From JAKJGA01 sp029554345 (lineage in GTDB: Bacteria > Spirochaetota > UBA4802 > JAFGJZ01): DNA of 16,107 nt. Each line of letters opens with the position of its first letter. Position 1 is the stretch's first letter. Below the pieces are notes generated by a model, which ran no database searches, was not told the origin of the DNA, and saw nothing but the letters and a program-made list of their open reading frames with translations. The translations under genes and the position numbers were made by a program. The stretch covers positions 1 to 16,107 of the forward strand of contig DAOPBR010000055.1 of assembly GCA_035395685.1 (NCBI GenBank), in the 5' to 3' direction. Below are positions 6,700 to 13,370 of this stretch, in pieces.

Positions 6700-8001
6700 T
6701 TATTTTGTTCCCGGAATAAGTTCCAGAATTTTCTTAATAGACATACACATATCATCAGCTTCAAGAGAGCGTTCTGATTTAAGAATCGTCTCTGCACATT
6801 TAAGCATTGCAGGATAAGACGCCCTAAGCATGTGGTTTGCGTAAATTATCACATTCGCGCCCCACTCGGCAAGCTCGTCTTCAGTGAACTGATTATATGT
6901 AGTCGGAACCAGAACAAGTGGAATATTCTTATATTCTTTCCGGAAACGCTGACAGAACTCTTTTATATCCGAGCCTGATTTATCCTTGCTGTGAATCATC
7001 ACCCCGTCCGCACCGGCCTGCACGCTCGCGAAAGCTTTTGTCAAAGCTTCATCAACGGAACGTCCGGCGATAATCTCTTCGATTCGCGCGATAATCATGA
7101 AGTCTTTTGTAATCTGTGCTTTCTTTCCTTCGCTGATTTTATAGCAAAAATCTTCTTCTGATGCCAAATCCTGTTTAACTTCGGTTCCGAAGAGTGAGTT
7201 CTTTTTAAGACCGACTTTATCCTCAATAATAACAGCAGAAACTCCGTTACGCTCAAGAGTACGAACTGTAAAAACAAAATGCTCAGCTATTCCGCCTGTA
7301 TCTCCGTCATAAATGATCGGTTTGGTTGTACACTCAAGGATTTCTGTCAATCCCTGAATTCGTGTTGTAAGGTCGACAGCTTCAATATCCGGCTTTCCCT
7401 TGTCAGTTGAATCAGTAAGACTCGATGACCACATTCCGTCAAAACCGTGAATACCGTCATCTTTCATAATTTCCGTATTTTCAATAATGAGTCCGCTGAG
7501 ACCGGAATGAGCTTCCATTATTCTGACGATTTTCTTCGCAGAAATGAGTCTTCTGAGAGATTTCAGTCTGACGTCGGGAGTCGTGCCGATAGTTCTCGCG
7601 TTATCAACCAAGGCGGTTGAATTGACTCCGCTGGTATAAGGAACTTCGATAACCTGACCGCCCCATTCTTTCATTACTTCAAAAACTTCGTCGCGTATTT
7701 TTGAAAGATAGTTCGTTTTCCAGTCGTCGCCGTGAATTATATAGTCCGGTTTGATTTTTTTGAGATTATTTACATAACTCCACTCTTCCTGAGGCACAAC
7801 CTCAGTCACGAATTTGAGATTTTCAACCACTTCTTTACGCTGTTCATAGGTCAAATAAGGGAGTCTTTTGTGAGACACAATAGCGGAGTCAGTAAGCAAT
7901 CCTACTATTAAATCGCCGTATTTCGCGCCTTCTCGGATGATGTTAATAATGCCGTGATGAATGATATCCCCCGTCATGCCGAGGTAAACTTTTTTAGCCA
8001 T
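6700..8001 (-). CDS. pepM: Phosphoenolpyruvate mutase with N-terminal cytidylyltransferase-like domain
   Basis: The enzyme (433 aa) makes the carbon-phosphorus bond by converting PEP to phosphonopyruvate, the entry step to almost all known natural phosphonates. The C-terminal domain (about 150-433) is an isocitrate-lyase-superfamily barrel with the PEP mutase signature EDK-x5-NS (E260, D261, K262, N268, S269) and metal-binding DGDTGG (232-237). Residues 1-140 form a TagD-type nucleotidyltransferase-like domain. Its HxGH motif reads HHGI (15-18), so the second catalytic His is Ile, and the domain may no longer catalyse. Fusions of this type occur in other PepM proteins. The ATG is preceded by AGGAG about ten bases upstream. 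It is the first gene of the operon, with a candidate promoter in the divergent region. Confidence 0.93.
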   Translation of the reverse strand: MAKKVYLGMTGDIIHHGIINIIREGAKYGDLIVGLLTDSAIVSHKRLPYLTYEQRKEVVENLKFVTEVVPQEEWSYVNNLKKIKPDYIIHGDDWKTNYLSKIRDEVFEVMKEWGGQVIEVPYTSGVNSTALVDNARTIGTTPDVRLKSLRRLISAKKIVRIMEAHSGLSGLIIENTEIMKDDGIHGFDGMWSSSLTDSTDKGKPDIEAVDLTTRIQGLTEILECTTKPIIYDGDTGGIAEHFVFTVRTLERNGVSAVIIEDKVGLKKNSLFGTEVKQDLASEEDFCYKISEGKKAQITKDFMIIARIEEIIAGRSVDEALTKAFASVQAGADGVMIHSKDKSGSDIKEFCQRFRKEYKNIPLVLVPTTYNQFTEDELAEWGANVIIYANHMLRASYPAMLKCAETILKSERSLEADDMCMSIKKILELIPGTK

Positions 8002-8059
8002 TTGCGGGCGTCTCCTGATAATCGGAATTGATAAAACAATCTGTTTTTCTAATATAAAC

Positions 8060-8089
8060 AGTAAAATTAGTACTGAATAATAGCGTCAA
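8060..8089 (-). promoter_or_regulatory. Candidate promoter for the pepM operon
   Basis: On the minus strand TTGACG (8084-8089) is followed after 18 bases by TTTACT (8060-8065), a 4/6 match to the -10 consensus. The start of pepM lies about 60 bases downstream. A small inverted repeat, CTGTTT/AAACAG (8041-8046 and 8056-8061), overlaps the start region and could form a leader hairpin or operator. The match is only moderate. Confidence 0.35.
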
Positions 8090-8206
8090 TAAAAATATTT
8101 GCCTGTTTCCCTTCAACATTGAATTCAGATTATTCCAATCAATGAACGGAAAAGTTATTGCTTGCCAAAATCAACTGTATTTTTTAGTGTAATTTGTATT
8201 GCGGTA

Positions 8207-8215
8207 TGGTATAAT
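8207..8215 (+). promoter_or_regulatory. Extended -10 promoter for the chemoreceptor gene
   Basis: TGGTATAAT is a perfect extended -10 element (TGn followed by TATAAT), 46 bases before the ATG of the chemoreceptor. No convincing -35 box lies 17 bases upstream, as is common for extended -10 promoters. The transcript would carry a leader of about 40 bases with the strong ribosome site AAGGAGG (8248-8254). Confidence 0.5.
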
Positions 8216-8261
8216 AATGAAATAAATTCTTCTCCGCAGTGTTTCCGAAGGAGGAAACTTA

Positions 8262-10736
8262 ATGGATTACCCTTTTCTCAAAAAACTGATACGCCTCCCT
8301 CAGCTGTTTTTATCCGTAATTATACTTCATACTGTTCTGTATTTTTCAATTATTATATATTTAACTGATAATACCGATTTCATCCGTATTCTAAAAACAG
8401 CATCCATAACACTTCCGCCGAATATAATTATCTTTTGCGGACTTTTTTTCATTCTTCATAAAAAATTAAAAAGAATATTGAAAACAATAACCGAGTCCGG
8501 TTTCAACGCTGTCCAAAAAAACGAAGAAAAATTTATAAACTCCTATTCATTCAGGGGAAGTGTATTTTTAGTACTATCATGCGCCGCAAGCCCTGTTATA
8601 GCTTCCGTTGCAGGTTATACTTACGGCGCTTTTGCAACACCGATTGAAGCCGCATACAATATTATTCTCGGAGAACTTCTTGCAGTTTCTCTTTGCACCT
8701 CATTCTATTTTATCTCAAAAATAATACTGTATCCTCTTGCCGGACACATCAAATTCAAACCGCTTAAACTGCTCTACAGATTTCTGATACCTATTCTCTC
8801 GTCAATTTTTCTGATTCTTACTCTCGTTAGCGCCCAGATATACAAAAACAACAGCAGCGAAGTTCAGGATTCTTTTCAAAAAGAATCGCAAATAGATCTC
8901 GAAAAGAAAAAAATATTCATGGATCTTCAATTAAGGGGATTCATTGCCGAGCTGTCAGCTTATTCTGCAGGAGCCAAAACCGAGATAGACAAAAAGACTG
9001 CATGGGAATTTCTTGATAATGTCGCTGTAAACGGAAAAAATCCCATGATTGAAATGTTCTTCATATCCGACAGCAAAGGCAGAATTTATACAAGTGCCGG
9101 AAGCGAAGCCGACATATCAGACAGGGAATATTTCAAGCATGTAATGAAAACCGGAAAAACATTAATTTCCGAACCGCTGAAAAGCAGAGTAACACACAAG
9201 AATGTTATAGTATGCGCTGTTCCGTTCAGAATCAATGGAAAAGTAACCGGGATTCTCGCTGCTACTATCACGCTTGATTATCTTAAAACAGAACTGATCG
9301 ACAACAATTTCAGAGGCATGGACTTTATGCTTCTGTCCAAAGACGGAAGAATATTTATTTACCGTGATGACAATCTCATCAATAAGGTGATAGGAAAAGA
9401 CATCGTAGATAATGCCGAATTCAAAAATGTAAAAGCCATAATGGACTCGGAAGAGAAAAAATCATTTCAGATAAGTTTTCAGTCAAAAAGAAGCACCGCA
9501 ATGAAGATAACTCTCAGTGAAAGCGGCATGATTCTTCTTCTAATTGCAAACAATCAGCAAATGCTCGAAGGTTCGGACAAATCACTGATCGTTTTTATGC
9601 TTTTCATCATTCTGATTTCAATCGTTATATATTTTATTCTATGGCAAATAACCAGCCGCATTTCTAAACCCATTCACAACACGATTAATCTTTTTCATGA
9701 AATCGCGTCAGGCAACCTTACTGTAAAAAGCACTGATATCGTAAAAGATGAGTTCGGTGAACTTATCAGAAATTTCAACATCTTTCTTTCGAAAATAAAG
9801 GAAGTAATGAACCGTGCACTCAATTCATCATACCAGCTTTCTGCATCGGCTGAAGAACTTTCTGCTACAAGCAATCAGCTTGCAGACGGAGCTCAACAGC
9901 AGGCGGCTTCGGTTGAGCAGAGCACATCAGCCCTTGAAGAAATCTCAGCTTCCATAAACAGTATTGCAATCAACGCTAGAGAGCAGTCAAAATTTGCGGA
10001 TCAGACTTACTCATCGATGGAGAATCTTAGAGTTAAGGTAAATGAAGTCGCGAATAATTCAGAAGAAGCAATGGCAACCGCGCATAAGGCGACAAATGAA
10101 GCCGAATCAGGAAACCAGCTGATGACTGACACAATAGAAAGAATGAATAATATCGATAGAAGCACCGCGGAAATCGCTGATGTTGTTGATCTTATAAGAG
10201 GAATATCAGAACAAGTAAATCTTCTTTCTCTTAATGCCGCGATTGAGGCGGCCCGCGCAGGCGAACACGGCAGAGGATTCGCGATAGTCGCGGAAGAAAT
10301 AACCAAGCTTGCCGTACAGACGGCAGAAAGCACCAATGCCATCAGCCTTCTTGTAGAAACAGGCCGTAAAGAAGTTGAACTCGGAAGAAGTCAGGTACTT
10401 GCTACATCCGAGTCTCTTAAAAATATTCTCGAATACATAAACATCACCGAGGAAACAGTCCGTAAAATTACCCATTCGGTAAAGGAACAGAATGCTGCAA
10501 GCATAGGTGTTTTAAATGACACGCAGAGAGTCAAAGAAATGGCCGACAGCATATCAAAAGCAACATCAGAACAGTCCATAACCAATTCAGAAATGGTGAA
10601 AAACATGGACAAGATAAATGAACAAACTCAAACTGCGGCATCTGCTGCAGAAGAAATAGCATCATCAGCTGAAGAAATATCAGCGCAATCAACTCTGATG
10701 CGGGAACAGATGGAATTCTTCAAGGTATCAGAATAG
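8262..10736 (+). CDS. Methyl-accepting chemotaxis protein with dCache sensor and five-TM N-terminus
   Basis: This transmembrane chemoreceptor (824 aa) signals to CheA/CheW. Five hydrophobic segments occupy about 13-35, 48-66, 99-119, 134-158 and 170-192. A periplasmic double-Cache-like sensor follows (about 195-435, with MFFISDSKGRIYTS and SDREYFKHVMKTGK), then a sixth TM (441-461), a HAMP domain (462-515, ISKPIHNT and DEFGEL) and the cytoplasmic coiled-coil signalling domain. The conserved hairpin tip is EQVNLLSLNAAIEAARAGE (650-668). With the N-terminus inside, five TMs place the Cache domain outside, as required. Typical chemoreceptors have one TM before the sensor, so the extra four are noteworthy. 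No Trp-containing amino-acid-binding signature is evident in the Cache domain, so the ligand is unknown. The ATG follows a near-perfect AAGGAGG by seven bases. Confidence 0.92.
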   Translation: MDYPFLKKLIRLPQLFLSVIILHTVLYFSIIIYLTDNTDFIRILKTASITLPPNIIIFCGLFFILHKKLKRILKTITESGFNAVQKNEEKFINSYSFRGSVFLVLSCAASPVIASVAGYTYGAFATPIEAAYNIILGELLAVSLCTSFYFISKIILYPLAGHIKFKPLKLLYRFLIPILSSIFLILTLVSAQIYKNNSSEVQDSFQKESQIDLEKKKIFMDLQLRGFIAELSAYSAGAKTEIDKKTAWEFLDNVAVNGKNPMIEMFFISDSKGRIYTSAGSEADISDREYFKHVMKTGKTLISEPLKSRVTHKNVIVCAVPFRINGKVTGILAATITLDYLKTELIDNNFRGMDFMLLSKDGRIFIYRDDNLINKVIGKDIVDNAEFKNVKAIMDSEEKKSFQISFQSKRSTAMKITLSESGMILLLIANNQQMLEGSDKSLIVFMLFIILISIVIYFILWQITSRISKPIHNTINLFHEIASGNLTVKSTDIVKDEFGELIRNFNIFLSKIKEVMNRALNSSYQLSASAEELSATSNQLADGAQQQAASVEQSTSALEEISASINSIAINAREQSKFADQTYSSMENLRVKVNEVANNSEEAMATAHKATNEAESGNQLMTDTIERMNNIDRSTAEIADVVDLIRGISEQVNLLSLNAAIEAARAGEHGRGFAIVAEEITKLAVQTAESTNAISLLVETGRKEVELGRSQVLATSESLKNILEYINITEETVRKITHSVKEQNAASIGVLNDTQRVKEMADSISKATSEQSITNSEMVKNMDKINEQTQTAASAAEEIASSAEEISAQSTLMREQMEFFKVSE

Positions 10737-10772
10737 TTTTTACATATTCAGCAACCAACATTATGCGGCTAA

Positions 10773-11264
10773 ATGATAAAAATGGCGATTAAATTAAAAA
10801 GTATTATTCTGTTACTTGTCTTTTTTACATTCATATATCATTCCAAAAGCTATAGTCAATATGCTTCAGGCTTATTTCTAACAGCGGCAGAACCGCTATT
10901 CCCGGATATGCGCTTTTCAACATCAGGAACAGATGGAAGTCCATATCTTATTTTAAGCTGGCCGCTTCATTTTGTTATACATGACAGCTACTCGACATTT
11001 GAAACGATTTTCATTGAGCCACAATGGTCACGCCGGCAAAACAATAAATCTTTCCTGACGGGAATGAGGCTTTGGCACGAATTTGACTATGGAACTTTTA
11101 TAATAGAAGGCGGCGGATTCATTTCAAAAAACAGCGAAATAGGCGGTTTCGCCGGCATCGGCACAGGTATTGGCGAACACAATGCTCTTGTCATCCGCGG
11201 ATATAAATCAAATAAAGAAAAGAAGTTCGATGTCTCGCTTGATATATTCTTTATCATTCGCTAA
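10773..11264 (+). CDS. Small exported protein resembling an outer-membrane beta-barrel
   Basis: The protein (163 aa) starts with a basic stretch and a hydrophobic signal peptide (about 8-28, ending near SKSYSQ). The mature part alternates polar and hydrophobic residues in short strands separated by turns: FETIFIEPQW, FLTGMRLWHEF, GTFIIEGGGF, GGFAGIGTGIG, ALVIRGY and a last strand FDVSLDIFFIIR. This pattern, rich in Gly and aromatics, is what small outer-membrane barrels show, though I do not recognise a named family. It starts 36 bases after the chemoreceptor stop on the same strand with no clear terminator between, so cotranscription is possible. The ribosome site is weak, and Met4 (10782) is an alternative start. 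Confidence 0.6.
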   Translation: MIKMAIKLKSIILLLVFFTFIYHSKSYSQYASGLFLTAAEPLFPDMRFSTSGTDGSPYLILSWPLHFVIHDSYSTFETIFIEPQWSRRQNNKSFLTGMRLWHEFDYGTFIIEGGGFISKNSEIGGFAGIGTGIGEHNALVIRGYKSNKEKKFDVSLDIFFIIR

Positions 11265-11403
11265 ATTTCAAAGGGCGTTCCCCCGGATATCTCTTCTGCC
11301 AAGGAAAACTCCAAAATCTGTTCCAAATCCATTCTTGGCGGTCTTCATTATCACTACTTTATCAAGGAGTCTGCATGAATTTAATTTAACACCCCTAAGG
11401 TAT
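11265..11403. other. Intergenic junction with a possible gene remnant
   Basis: This 139-base stretch separates the plus-strand genes from the minus-strand accessory island. On the minus strand a frame ending at a TGA (11268-11270) reads protein-like: MKTAKNGFGTDFGVFLGRRD and then IRGNAL (11268-11348), with open codons before it. There is no ribosome site before that Met. It may be the tail of a decayed gene or part of a dispersed repeat. No terminator with a T-tract is visible for the converging genes. Confidence 0.35.
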
Positions 11404-11895
11404 TTAATATATCTTGTTCTTATAAAACCAACGCCTTAAACTTTGACTTCTTAAAGGACCTGTATTTCTATTATTTAAATCATCAAAGTAAACTTTTTCA
11501 GGGTCACTTCTCATAAACTTACATATAAAATCATACGTCTCATTATTATCCAATATTACTCTAACATAATAGCGAATATGATATTGGGGGTGATTTGGAT
11601 AATCTTCATAGGATTTATTAATGCTCTCAATAAAATCATTGATTATTGATAACTCAGTAATTTCATTTTTAATATCATCATTATTCAGCTGAGAACCGCT
11701 ATTTATCTGAGAACCATTATAGATAATAATTTTTTGAATTTTTATATCTCTAAAATAATTATTAATTTCATATTTTATATATTTGGAATAAGAATAATCA
11801 TCGCACAATTTATTAACGGTCATCAGACAAATAAGCAATATACCTATAGTAAAACCATAAACCTGCATTTTTCTAACATATACATTTTGAAACAT
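11404..11895 (-). CDS. Small membrane-anchored protein of unknown function
   Basis: I do not recognise the family. The 163-residue protein has a short N-terminus, one hydrophobic segment (about 13-28, FTIGILLICLMTV) acting as signal anchor, and a soluble remainder rich in Asn, Ile and Tyr with alternating strand-like stretches (HIRYYVRVIL, ETYDFICKFM). A short near-repeat, GSQINSGSQL, lies at about 61-70. GAGG lies several bases before the ATG. The gene is clearly AT-rich, like the toxin and immunity genes to its right, and no toxin gene is directly upstream. An orphan immunity protein or small envelope protein are both possible. About 170 bases upstream (11896-12068) are non-coding apart from a transposon-end-like motif. 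Confidence 0.5.
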   Translation of the reverse strand: MFQNVYVRKMQVYGFTIGILLICLMTVNKLCDDYSYSKYIKYEINNYFRDIKIQKIIIYNGSQINSGSQLNNDDIKNEITELSIINDFIESINKSYEDYPNHPQYHIRYYVRVILDNNETYDFICKFMRSDPEKVYFDDLNNRNTGPLRSQSLRRWFYKNKIY

Positions 11896-12068
11896 AAAAC
11901 CTCATTTCAAATCTATTTATTTAAGACTAGAGTTAATATTTTTTATAATTTTTTCCAGACTCTTAAATATGGAAATCGAAGCTGAAGAGTAAAGCCCGAT
12001 TTTATCAATTTTAGTTTTTGCTTTGATTCTGGCAGTGGTCAGAATTAATTAGACACTATCTAAAACCT

Positions 12069-12287
12069 CTAACTTTTCCAGTTTATCTTAATTTTCTTTT
12101 GAGAAGAGGCGCAATCAGTTAAATACAAGTTTATCAGATTCTGATAAGTTATGCCGGTTTCCTTCGCAAGATTCTTGAAATATTTAATCGTTTCATCATT
12201 TATTTTAATAGTGATTTGTTTCTTCAAATATTTGGCATAAGGATTTTTAATACTTTTCATTTTTGAGAAATCATATTCTTTTTTCAT
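12069..12287 (-). CDS. brnA: BrnA-family antitoxin
   Basis: This 72-residue protein is the antitoxin and DNA-binding partner of BrnT. The section YAKYLKKQITIKINDETIKY followed by FKNLAKETGITYQNLINLYL matches the ribbon-helix-helix pattern of BrnA proteins: a strand (QITIKIN) followed by two helices. Basic residues lie at both ends. The family neutralises BrnT by direct binding and represses its own operon through the N-terminal strand. The ATG follows AGGGAG by seven bases. It overlaps, as ATGA, the place where brnT would end if its internal TAG were read through. This shows that the two genes were once translationally coupled, as is usual for toxin-first brnTA pairs. Confidence 0.85.
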   Translation of the reverse strand: MKKEYDFSKMKSIKNPYAKYLKKQITIKINDETIKYFKNLAKETGITYQNLINLYLTDCASSQKKIKINWKS

Positions 12288-12328
12288 ATTTCATCTCCCT
12301 TGTAAAACTTAATCTCGTTCTTTGTCGC

Positions 12329-12577
12329 CTATCTAGCAGATATTATCCGTATAATATTCTTTTTCTCTATGATACAATGACAAACAATTAAAATTCTTAA
12401 ATTTGTGCTCATTCCGAGCAAAAGGTATCTCTCTTCATCCTCAGAATGATCTTCATCGAAATACAAACTCGCATACTCATCGAAAAAGACTGTTTTCGCT
12501 TCATCAAATGATATTTTATGCTTTTTTAGATTTGTCTTATATTTGTTGTTATCCCAAATGAATTCTATCGATTTCAT
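12329..12577 (-). CDS. brnT: BrnT-family RNase toxin, shortened by an in-frame TAG
   Basis: The protein (82 aa) matches BrnT toxins, RelE-like ribonucleases that arrest translation: FIWDNNKYKTNLKKHKISFD (6-25), DEDHSEDEERYLLLGMS, then IIRIISAR at the end. In the family ISAR is normally followed by KATK and a short tail. Here the codon after SAR is TAG (12329-12331), and the same frame then reads ATKNEIKFYKGDEI before a TGA at 12284-12286 that overlaps the brnA start. A single change of AAG (Lys) to TAG explains this. The core arginines are still present, so activity may be retained, reduced or lost. The ATG lies directly against a palindrome that contains TATAAT, without a ribosome site, so a leaderless mRNA is possible. 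Confidence 0.8.
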   Translation of the reverse strand: MKSIEFIWDNNKYKTNLKKHKISFDEAKTVFFDEYASLYFDEDHSEDEERYLLLGMSTNLRILIVCHCIIEKKNIIRIISAR

Positions 12578-12598
12578 AATAATTATATTATAATTATT
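12578..12598 (-). promoter_or_regulatory. Palindromic operator and -10 region of brnTA
   Basis: The arms AATAATTATA (12578-12587) and TATAATTATT (12589-12598) are perfect reverse complements around one central base and end directly at the brnT ATG. The palindrome contains TATAAT on the minus strand. BrnA proteins repress their own promoter, so this is the natural operator candidate. With the -10 box this close, transcription would begin at or next to the ATG. Confidence 0.55.
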
Positions 12599-12617
12599 TG
12601 ATTTATCTCCATACGAA

Positions 12618-12647
12618 ATTTCAAGTGTAACTTATAACACTTGAAAT
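12618..12647 (-). repeat. 11-bp inverted repeat at the end of the small acidic gene
   Basis: ATTTCAAGTGT (12618-12628) and ACACTTGAAAT (12637-12647) are perfect reverse complements with an eight-base loop. The hairpin lies over the last codons and stop of the small acidic protein gene. Only a short T-run follows on the minus strand, so it may stop transcription weakly before brnT or stabilise the upstream mRNA. Confidence 0.6.
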
Positions 12648-12845
12648 CCCCCCACTCACCTCAACTCTCTTCATTGCTTCCTTGAGTCTCTGTTTCTCCG
12701 CTCTCATTACCTCAAAATCATATTCTTCTTCGGCCTTCTTCTTCGCCTTGTCCTCTTCTTCCATCACTATCGCTCTCAGTTCTTCGTCTTCGATATCTAC
12801 TTCCATAAATTCAAGGTCTTCTATCTTTTCTTTTTTTAGAAGCAT
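12621..12845 (-). CDS. Small acidic coiled-coil protein of unknown function
   Basis: I do not recognise the family. The 74-residue product is highly charged: residues 1-60 are almost entirely Glu, Asp, Lys and Arg with spaced Leu, Ile, Val and Met, which predicts a continuous helix or coiled coil (EEEDKAKKKAEEEYDFEVMR). The last residues (GGISSVISYT) break this pattern and are encoded by an inverted repeat. AAAGGAG seven bases before the ATG is a strong ribosome site and supports a real gene. It lies between the Rhs immunity gene and brnTA on the same strand, with about 100 non-coding bases upstream. An accessory or adaptor role in the toxin island cannot be confirmed. Confidence 0.6.
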   Translation of the reverse strand: MLLKKEKIEDLEFMEVDIEDEELRAIVMEEEDKAKKKAEEEYDFEVMRAEKQRLKEAMKRVEVSGGISSVISYT

Positions 12846-12942
12846 TGAGGGCTCCTTTATTCTATCCCGTTACTGTGTTCAAATACACCTCGGCTTGTTG
12901 ATGATTTGGCTCTGGCGGGGCAAAGCCTAGAATTAGCGCCCA

Positions 12943-13368
12943 TTAATTCAAATAATTCTTAAAAACATTATCTTCTAAGTCTTTTAAAAGTTGTTCTTTA
13001 TTAAATTCCATTTTTTTCTTTTTCATTTTATCTGCAACTAGATTCACAGCTAAAATGATTGATTCAACAATATATTTTTTTCGTTCCTCTTCATTCCTTT
13101 TATGAAACTTTTCTTTTGAAACATCAATAGCTACAGATATTGATTTTTCTTTTGAATTATAATTTGATACTTTACCATTCTCAATTGGTTGATCAAAATA
13201 CTTTCCCTCAACATAAAACATAATCAGCAATAAATCTAAATGTTTTGAATATACATTCGGTTTTATATACTTTTTAACATATGGATCAATTCCTACCGTA
13301 GACCAAATATATGGTGAAAACATTCCATCAACATCAACATCTCCACTTTTAATAAAAAAACCTATCAT
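12943..13368 (-). CDS. Probable immunity protein for the adjacent Rhs nuclease toxin
   Basis: The 141-residue protein starts at an ATG (13368) two bases after the stop of the Rhs toxin gene, with AAGGA eight bases upstream. An earlier in-frame start at 13392, inside the toxin gene, is less likely. The N-terminus (MIGFFIKSGDVDVDGMFSPY, then IWSTVGIDPY) is acidic and strand-like, followed by a Lys-rich helical C-terminus. No signal peptide is seen, so it would act in the cytoplasm, as needed against a nuclease. From memory it resembles Imm44-type immunity proteins of polymorphic toxin systems, but this is unverified. Position directly behind the toxin domain is the main evidence. It is more AT-rich than the Rhs core, as usual for toxin/immunity cassettes. 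Confidence 0.7.
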   Translation of the reverse strand: MIGFFIKSGDVDVDGMFSPYIWSTVGIDPYVKKYIKPNVYSKHLDLLLIMFYVEGKYFDQPIENGKVSNYNSKEKSISVAIDVSKEKFHKRNEEERKKYIVESIILAVNLVADKMKKKKMEFNKEQLLKDLEDNVFKNYLN

Positions 13369-13370
13369 AA

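Noticed and set aside
3861..8001. Interpretation of the trio as an AEP degradation operon
   Set aside because: PEP mutase with EDK-x5-NS and a ThDP-dependent phosphonopyruvate decarboxylase are biosynthetic, and no phosphonoacetaldehyde hydrolase or dehydrogenase is present.
8162..8368. Plus-strand frame of 68 codons across the chemoreceptor start
   Set aside because: It overlaps the promoter, ribosome site and start of the chemoreceptor in another frame and has no start signals of its own.
10007..10612. Several minus-strand open frames inside the chemoreceptor signalling domain
   Set aside because: They mirror the repetitive Ala/Glu/Ser coding of the coiled coil; the plus-strand frame carries the conserved hairpin tip.
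12069..12577. HigBA or RelBE pair
   Set aside because: The toxin pattern (FIWDNNKYKTNLKKHKISFD and IIRIISAR) and the antitoxin YQNLINLYL section are specific to BrnT/BrnA.
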